From Pseudomonadota bacterium (GTDB taxonomy: Bacteria; Desulfobacterota; Desulfobulbia; Desulfobulbales; Desulfocapsaceae): a stretch of DNA of 59,118 bases. The number at the start of each line of letters is the position of its first letter. Position 1 is the first letter of the stretch. Below the pieces are notes generated by a model that worked only from the letters and a program-made list of their open reading frames with translations, did not search any database and had not been told where the DNA came from. The position numbers and the translations under genes are program-made. Shown one piece after another: positions 53,948-59,118 of the stretch. The stretch is from NCBI GenBank assembly GCA_030671085.1, contig DAOVAI010000002.1, positions 1 to 59,118 on the forward strand, read 5' to 3'.

Positions 53948-54796
53948 ATGAAACACCTGGTGATTCATATGAAAAAAGAAAAACCTTCCATACCGTCTGT
54001 TGACAGCAAAAGCTTTTTCGTAGATACCCATTGCCATCTCGACATGGAGAGCTATACGGGTGACCTGGATAAAACCCTGGCACGGGCTAAAGAGCATGGG
54101 GTGCACTCCATCATCACCATTGGTATCGATGAAAAAAGCTCAATTGGTGCGGTTGATCTAGCAAAAAAACATGCCATAATCAAGGCCACCGTTGGTATCC
54201 ATCCCCACGATGTTGACCAGATAAGGCCTGGCACCTATCAACGTTTACAAACCCTAGTCGCAGAAAACAAGGAGCACATCGTTGGCTATGGAGAAATCGG
54301 CCTCGACTATGCAAAACGTTACGCAGAACCCTTTGCTCAAAAAAAGGCCTTTTGCGAACAGCTGGAGCTGGCCAAAGAACTTGAGCTGCCGGTTATTATC
54401 CATGATCGAGATGCCCACAGCGACACACTGTCCCTCCTTCACCAGTCAGGACCATTCCCCCAGGGCGGCGTTATGCACTGCTTTTCCGGTGACATTCAAC
54501 TGGCAGAGCAGGTAGTGGAGATGGGTTTCTATCTCTCCATCCCGGGTGTTGTCACCTTTAAAAACGGTATTGAACTGCAGAAAGTTGCAGCTGCAGTTCC
54601 CCTTGAATCTCTGCTCCTGGAAACCGATGGTCCATTTCTTGCCCCTGTTCCCTGGAGAGGCAAACGCAATGAACCCTCCTACCTGCCCTACACAGCCGCA
54701 AAAGTAGCAGAACTCCGAGGAATCACTCTTGAAGAGGTGGCAGACCAAACCAGCATAAATGCCCAGACTCTCTTTCGATACAGTGTATCCCATTAA
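53948..54796 (+). CDS. tatD: TatD family hydrolase (metal-dependent DNase-like)
   Basis: 282 residues. FVDTHCHLDMESYTGD gives the HxH metal ligands; TVGIHPHDV, GYGEIGLDYAKR (Glu ligand), VIIHDRDAHSDT, MHCFSGDIQLAEQ and LLLETDGPFLAPVPWRGKRNEP complete the TatD active site. Probably cytoplasmic nuclease or quality-control function. An in-frame ATG seven codons downstream is an alternative start. Followed five bases later by yggS in the same orientation. Confidence 0.94.
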   Translation: MKHLVIHMKKEKPSIPSVDSKSFFVDTHCHLDMESYTGDLDKTLARAKEHGVHSIITIGIDEKSSIGAVDLAKKHAIIKATVGIHPHDVDQIRPGTYQRLQTLVAENKEHIVGYGEIGLDYAKRYAEPFAQKKAFCEQLELAKELELPVIIHDRDAHSDTLSLLHQSGPFPQGGVMHCFSGDIQLAEQVVEMGFYLSIPGVVTFKNGIELQKVAAAVPLESLLLETDGPFLAPVPWRGKRNEPSYLPYTAAKVAELRGITLEEVADQTSINAQTLFRYSVSH

Positions 54797-54801
54797 TTTC
54801 C

Positions 54802-55497
54802 ATGATTGCTGACAACCTGCAAACAATCCGCAAGACAATAACAGATACCGCCTTGAACTGCGGCCGAGATCCCTCCACCATTAAACTTGTTGCTGTCTCT
54901 AAACGTCACCCCTCAGCAAGTATCAGGGAGGCCATGGCAGCAGGCCAGGATCTGTTTGGAGAAAATTACATTCAGGAAGCAGCAGAAAAATATCGTACCA
55001 TCGGTACTGGGGCTTCATTTCATTTTATCGGCCACCTGCAGTCCAATAAGGCGAAGCTTGCCGCTGAACTGTTTACCATGATTGAAACAATAGATCGATA
55101 TAAGCTGGCGAAAACTCTCCATGGCCACCTTGAGAAACTGGGCAAGAGCTTAGACGTTCTCGTCCAGGTGAACATCGGCAGGGATCCCAAAAAGTCTGGT
55201 GTCCTGCCCGAAGAAACAGAAGTTCTCTTGAAAAAAATTGCTCCTTTTTCCAGGTTACGCATTAGGGGCTTAATGACCATGCCGCCTTTTACCATGGATC
55301 ATAATGAGAGCAGGAGTTATTTCAAGGCGCTTCGTCTCCTGGGCCTTGAGCTGGGAGAAAAAAGCCTTTTTTTCGACAATGAATCCATAGAACTTTCCAT
55401 GGGGATGTCTCACGACTTTCCTGTGGCCATTGAAGAGGGCGCGACAATTATCCGTATCGGAACAGCGATTTTTGGCGAAAGACCTCTTCAGCAGTAA
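54802..55497 (+). CDS. yggS: YggS family pyridoxal-phosphate homeostasis protein
   Basis: 231 residues, single-domain PLP-binding protein (PROSC/PLPBP family) that buffers free pyridoxal phosphate. LVAVSKRHP carries the PLP-binding Lys; GENYIQEA, HFIGHLQSNK, QVNIGRDPKKSGV, IRGLMTMPPF, ELSMGMSHDFPVAIEEGAT and RIGTAIFG are all family motifs. Forms a pair with tatD. Confidence 0.96.
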   Translation: MIADNLQTIRKTITDTALNCGRDPSTIKLVAVSKRHPSASIREAMAAGQDLFGENYIQEAAEKYRTIGTGASFHFIGHLQSNKAKLAAELFTMIETIDRYKLAKTLHGHLEKLGKSLDVLVQVNIGRDPKKSGVLPEETEVLLKKIAPFSRLRIRGLMTMPPFTMDHNESRSYFKALRLLGLELGEKSLFFDNESIELSMGMSHDFPVAIEEGATIIRIGTAIFGERPLQQ

Positions 55498-55593
55498 GTG
55501 ATCAAAGGAGAGTGGCACCCGGAGGGCGCTCAACCTGCAACCAAGTAAGTTCATTCACCATTGACCTTACATTAATCTAAGAGAAACAAAACT

Positions 55594-56904
55594 ATGAAAA
55601 TCACAATGATAGGCACTGGGTATGTGGGACTGGTCACCGGTACCTGTTTTGCTGAATTCGGCCACCATGTCACCTGCGTAGACAAAGATACAGCAAAAAT
55701 TGACAAACTTCTGCATGGCTCTATCCCCATCTACGAACCAGGTCTTGACGCCTTGGTAGACAAGACTGTCAGGGAAGGCCGCTTGCAATTCACCTCGGAC
55801 CTGAAAGAGGCCGTTGCAGGTGCAGAGGCGATTTTTCTTGCCGTTGGCACACCGACCAGCAGGCGCGGAGACGGCTATGCCGATCTCACTTACATTTACC
55901 AGGCCAGTAAAGAACTGGCAGTCCACCTCCAGGGCTATACCGTGATCATCGACAAAAGCACTGTCCCCACCGGGACTGCTAATGAGGTGGCAAGGATAAT
56001 CAGAGAGACCAATCCCGATGCTGATTTTGACGTGGCCTCAAATCCCGAATTTTTACGAGAGGGAGCAGCAATAACTGACTTCATGCGTCCAGACAGGGTT
56101 GTTATCGGTGTTGAAACCGAGAGAGCAGAAAAAACACTGCGGGAAATCTACCAACCTCTCTTCCTCCAGGAAACACCCATTGTCAAAACCGATATTCAAA
56201 CAGCCGAATTGACAAAATATGCAGCCAACGCCTTTCTCGCCGCCAAAATCAGCTTTATTAATGAAATTGCTCTCCTCTGTGACACCATTGGTGCAGACGT
56301 AATATCTTTGGCCAAGGGTATCGGCATGGATGGTCGAATTGGTTCGAAATTCCTTCACCCCGGCCCCGGATACGGTGGTTCCTGCTTTCCCAAGGACACC
56401 CTGGCACTCATGCGGATTGCCCAGGAGCATGGTCAAAACCTGCGAATTGTTGAAGCAACGGTGGAAGTGAATGCAGCCCAGAAGGCAAAAATGGTCAAAA
56501 AAATACGCGATGCTGTGGGTGGGAGTGAAGCAGGAAAGACCATCGCGGTCCTAGGTCTTACTTTCAAACCTGAAACCGACGACATGCGGGAATCCCCTTC
56601 TGTCACTATCCTCCCGGCCCTTTTGGAAAAAGGTGCAACAATCAGGGCACATGACCCCTTTGGCATGGAAGAGGCTGAAAAAATCATGCCCCCTGGTATC
56701 GATTACACCGAAAATGCCTACGATGCATGCACAGATGCCGATGCGGTCATCCTGATGACTGAATGGAATCAGTATCGAGCCCTGGATCTCAACAAACTTG
56801 CCGGGCTCATGCGCCATCAGATTTTTATCGACCTTCGCAATGTCTATGCCCCTGAAACGGTTAAGGCTGCAGGCTTTCAGTACGTGGGAGTTGGCAGGTC
56901 TTAA
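55594..56904 (+). CDS. ugd: UDP-glucose 6-dehydrogenase
   Basis: 436 residues; oxidises UDP-glucose (product of GalU) to UDP-glucuronate for envelope polysaccharide. MIGTGYVGLVTGTCFAEFGH is the NAD-binding loop; VDKDTAKID, KSTVPTGTA, NPEFLREG, HPGPGYGGSCFPKDT (catalytic Cys264) and FKPETDDMRESPS follow in the usual order. Strong bidirectional terminator 59 bases downstream. Confidence 0.97.
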   Translation: MKITMIGTGYVGLVTGTCFAEFGHHVTCVDKDTAKIDKLLHGSIPIYEPGLDALVDKTVREGRLQFTSDLKEAVAGAEAIFLAVGTPTSRRGDGYADLTYIYQASKELAVHLQGYTVIIDKSTVPTGTANEVARIIRETNPDADFDVASNPEFLREGAAITDFMRPDRVVIGVETERAEKTLREIYQPLFLQETPIVKTDIQTAELTKYAANAFLAAKISFINEIALLCDTIGADVISLAKGIGMDGRIGSKFLHPGPGYGGSCFPKDTLALMRIAQEHGQNLRIVEATVEVNAAQKAKMVKKIRDAVGGSEAGKTIAVLGLTFKPETDDMRESPSVTILPALLEKGATIRAHDPFGMEEAEKIMPPGIDYTENAYDACTDADAVILMTEWNQYRALDLNKLAGLMRHQIFIDLRNVYAPETVKAAGFQYVGVGRS

Positions 56905-56962
56905 GCTCTTTTACCACCTGACACCGAGGGGTGAAACTCCTGTCTCTGCAAAACCAGGAAAC

Positions 56963-57004
56963 AAAAAAGGCGTCGTTCCATTGTATTGGAACGACGCCTT
57001 TTTT
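56963..57004 (+). terminator. Bidirectional Rho-independent terminator between ugd and the PxxKW gene
   Basis: AAAAAAGGCGTCGTTCCA (56963-56980) and its perfect complement (56987-57004) with loop TTGTAT. A- and T-runs on both sides serve both converging genes. Confidence 0.94.
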
Positions 57005-57032
57005 TTTGGGAAAATAATCCTTAAAGCGACAA

Positions 57033-57281
57033 TCAGACTTTTTTGGCAGAAGCACGCTTGGCTGCTTTCAAAGGATTAATACGTACGGTGACCACCTTAA
57101 TCTCAGGCTTGGCATGGGTAGCAAAATTACAAATCCCAAGGCGCCATTTTGCTTCTGGTTTGAGATAGGACTGGCAGAATTGTGCACCGGCCTCTTCCAC
57201 AATCCTCCCACACCCTTCACACTTTTCAACAACAGGTTGAAAATTCCTTTCGCTATAACTCATGGCAGCTTGACTCTGCAT
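57033..57281 (-). CDS. PxxKW family cysteine-rich small protein
   Basis: 82 residues. CEGCGRIV, a third Cys in AQFCQSYLKP and a fourth in GICNFATH flank PEAKW, the PxxKW motif that names this small family of anaerobe proteins. The C-terminus is basic (PLKAAKRASAKKV). Function unknown; a four-Cys metal site is likely. GAGGAG lies six bases before the ATG. Stands alone, convergent with ugd. Confidence 0.88.
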   Translation of the reverse strand: MQSQAAMSYSERNFQPVVEKCEGCGRIVEEAGAQFCQSYLKPEAKWRLGICNFATHAKPEIKVVTVRINPLKAAKRASAKKV

Positions 57282-57691
57282 ATTGTTCTCCTCAAGGTAT
57301 AAAAACCAATGCTATTATTTTATTGAATATCTGAGAGCTCCGCTCACAGCTTGCTATCGGAAATCCACAGAACTTTATATTTTACCAGGACAGCCCATTT
57401 AAAACAAGAACAAAAAAACAAAAGGAGAAGATACCGCCTTAAAAAAACATCACTTGATCACAAAAGATGACCCTCTTGGGGAAAATGACATCCTCCCATT
57501 GAGTGTCTCCCCATCTCGAGAGACATCATTCTTTGTCTTTCTTCAAAAAAAATAAAGATATCAGTAGACTTCCTTGTAATCTCCAACTTCATGATATAGA
57601 ATGACATTTGTTCCATTGAAACAATTAATCCATGCATTCATTATAGTTACATCCAACCCAGACGAATTCGGATTTAGCAGGAGAGAACATA
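57282..57691. other. Divergent spacer upstream of pilC
   Basis: 410 bases, AT-rich. One modest hairpin (TGTCTC/GAGACA around 57510-57530) and no acceptable reading frame. Promoters for the PxxKW gene and pilC should be here, but no good consensus pair was found. Confidence 0.4.
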
Positions 57692-58903
57692 ATGCCTATC
57701 TACACATGGAAAGGTATCAATTCACAAGGTGTCAAACGTAAGGGGGAAATCGAGTCCCCTAATCAGGCTGCAGCTCTTGCCCATGTCAAGCGCCTTCGCA
57801 TTCAAGACCCGATTATTAAGGAAAAGCCCAAAGACATCCTGGCGAATATCTCCTTTTTTAAACCAAAGGTAACCGGCAAGGATTTAGTCATCTTTGTCAG
57901 GCAGCTCTCCACCATGATTGATGCCGGCCTGCCGTTGGTTCAGGGTCTGGAGATCCTAGGCAAACAGCAGGAAAACTCCACCTTCAAAAAAGTCCTTACT
58001 GACATCAGGATGGATGTCGAAACTGGAACCACCTTTGCCGATGCCATGCGGAAACATCCCAAGGTGTTTGACAACCTCTTTGCCAACATGATCGAAGCCG
58101 GAGAAACCGGAGGTATCCTAGACACCATCCTTGGTCGCCTTGCTCTCTTCATGGAAAAATCCATGGCCTTGAAGAAAAAGATCAAGGGAGCCATGACCTA
58201 TCCAGCGATCTGTCTTGCCATTGCCGCTCTCATCCTTGTGGTCATTTTGGTATTCGTCATTCCTGTATTTGAAGAGATGTTTGCCAGCTTTGGCTCAGCA
58301 CTCCCCATGCCCACCCAGATCGTGGTAAATATGTCCAACACTTTCAAATCCAATTTTCTCTGGATAGGCATGGGAGTAGTTGCTGTTTTTTATACTATCA
58401 AAAAGATATACAATTCGGAAACAGGGCGAAAAAAGATGGATGCCATGATTCTCTGGGCCCCTGTTGCCGGCCCCCTGGTAAGAAAAGTTGCTGTTGCCAA
58501 ATTCACCAGGACCCTCAGCACCATGCTCCAGAGTGGTGTACCCATCCTTGATGCATTACAGGTCGTTGCCAAGACCGCCGGTAATAAGGTTATTGAGGCT
58601 GCAGTATTTAATGTTGCCGACAGTATTGCTGAAGGCCGCCCCATAGCCGAACCCCTTGAAGAAAGTGGCGTATTTCCCAACATGGTTGTGCAGATGATCA
58701 ACGTTGGTGAATCGGTTGGTGCCCTGGACACCATGCTTGCCAAGATTGCTGATTTTTATGATGAAGAAGTTGATCAGGCCGTGGAAAACCTGACGGCAAT
58801 GATCGAGCCTTTTATGATGGTTTTTCTTGGAGGAATGATTGGTGGTCTCGTCATTGCCATGTATCTTCCGATTTTTTCAATGGCGAGTGCTGTTGGCGGA
58901 TAA
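57692..58903 (+). CDS. pilC: Type IV pilus / type II secretion inner-membrane platform protein (PilC/GspF)
   Basis: 403 residues, full-length PilC. The N-terminus MPIYTWKGINSQGVKRKGEI is typical; two T2SSF domains follow, each with a cytoplasmic helical bundle (FVRQLSTMIDAGLPLVQGLE; FTRTLSTMLQSGVPILDALQ) and the MIEAGETGG / MINVGESVGALD motifs, and three membrane helices near 170-190, 220-240 and 375-395. It works as the inner-membrane base of the pilus assembly ATPases. AGGAG precedes the ATG. No pilB, pilT, pilD or pilin gene flanks it within the window. Confidence 0.93.
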   Translation: MPIYTWKGINSQGVKRKGEIESPNQAAALAHVKRLRIQDPIIKEKPKDILANISFFKPKVTGKDLVIFVRQLSTMIDAGLPLVQGLEILGKQQENSTFKKVLTDIRMDVETGTTFADAMRKHPKVFDNLFANMIEAGETGGILDTILGRLALFMEKSMALKKKIKGAMTYPAICLAIAALILVVILVFVIPVFEEMFASFGSALPMPTQIVVNMSNTFKSNFLWIGMGVVAVFYTIKKIYNSETGRKKMDAMILWAPVAGPLVRKVAVAKFTRTLSTMLQSGVPILDALQVVAKTAGNKVIEAAVFNVADSIAEGRPIAEPLEESGVFPNMVVQMINVGESVGALDTMLAKIADFYDEEVDQAVENLTAMIEPFMMVFLGGMIGGLVIAMYLPIFSMASAVGG

Positions 58904-58920
58904 AAAAAACACTCTGACGG

Positions 58921-58948
58921 TTGACTTTATTCTCCTGACGCATATCAT
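58921..58948 (+). promoter_or_regulatory. Possible sigma-70 promoter of ihfA
   Basis: TTGACT (58921-58926) and TATCAT (58943-58948), 16 bases apart, five of six matches each, about 50 bases before the ATG at 59000. Confidence 0.45.
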
Positions 58949-58999
58949 TAAGTACGGAGTTTAAAAAACAATTGACTATTTACAGAGGAGGATTCAATC

Positions 59000-59118
59000 A
59001 TGACCCTTACAAAAGCTGACTTGGTACAACAGGTATACAAATCCCATGGTTCTTTGACAAAGGCCCAGGCCACTGATTCTGTTGAGGCCTTTCTTCGTAT
59101 TTCAAAATCGTCTCTTAT
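59000..59118 (+). CDS. ihfA: HU/IHF family DNA-binding protein (IHF alpha-like), N-terminal part
   Basis: The first 39 codons before the right edge. MTLTKADLVQQVY and LTKAQATDSVEAFL match the helical dimerisation part of IHF alpha/HU proteins, which bend DNA. GAGGAGG is well placed before the ATG. The DNA-binding arm is outside the window, so IHF alpha versus HU cannot be settled with certainty. Confidence 0.85.
   Translation, partial: MTLTKADLVQQVYKSHGSLTKAQATDSVEAFLRISKSSL

Overview
The window looks like a chromosomal segment of a strictly anaerobic, Gram-negative deltaproteobacterium (Desulfobacterota), most likely of the sulfate-reducing or sulfur-disproportionating Desulfobulbales type. 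The grounds are a carbon monoxide dehydrogenase/acetyl-CoA synthase (Wood-Ljungdahl) operon, LPS precursor genes (kdsB, ugd), a PxxKW Cys-rich small protein, and an MglA/roadblock GTPase pair. The taxonomic placement is inference; there is no rRNA or other marker in the window. No tRNA, rRNA, CRISPR array, transposase gene or prophage was seen.

Layout. (i) 1-5984, minus strand: an operon transcribed folD > cooS > metF-acsD fusion > acsB (cut by the left edge), covering part of the methyl branch and the carbonyl branch of the reductive acetyl-CoA pathway. (ii) 5985-15600: a spacer with a 159-bp palindromic repeat, then NAD-malic enzyme (minus) divergent from a KamA-like radical SAM protein, an HDOD-GGDEF regulator with a broken catalytic motif, an uncharacterised Cys-containing protein, priA and galU. 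(iii) 15700-27000: hrpA, a long YvcK/CofD-like protein, mdh, kdsB, rsmJ, rlmH, a YkgJ-type cysteine-cluster protein and yqgE, interspersed with short hairpin-forming repeats. (iv) 27155-34600: glgB, a 61-residue small protein, a DUF4126 membrane protein, a sensor kinase overlapped by a 566-residue protein of unknown function, and a cold-shock gene with a strong terminator. (v) 34889-46744: gpmI, aroK, a bacterial relative of the tRNA-queuosine mannosyltransferase, ppsR, a small membrane protein, ychJ-like, a metallo-hydrolase, an alpha/beta hydrolase/solute-binding lipoprotein/dCMP deaminase operon, and thiL with two uncharacterised genes. (vi) 46943-51686: roadblock/LC7 > MglA-like GTPase > a 1220-residue, extremely acidic, repeat-containing protein. 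(vii) 52059-59118: ade, tatD, yggS, ugd, the PxxKW protein, a PilC/GspF inner-membrane protein and the start of ihfA.

How the parts relate. The acetyl-CoA operon, malic enzyme, malate dehydrogenase, phosphoglycerate mutase, the YvcK-like protein and PpsR all bear on the C1/C3/C4 core of an autotrophic or acetate-handling anaerobe. glgB, galU, ugd and kdsB supply glycogen and cell-envelope precursors. The MglA/roadblock/acidic-protein cassette and pilC hint at polar surface machinery, but pilC is not adjacent to other pilus genes here.

The observations most worth following are: the MetF-AcsD fusion, with a well-placed internal ribosome-binding site at the junction; the GTPase cassette and its three-fold repeated helical domain; the family of palindromic intergenic elements, one with a perfect 24-bp inverted repeat; the degenerate GGDEF protein that keeps its inhibitory site; and the sensor kinase translationally coupled to a phosphorylase-like protein of unknown function.
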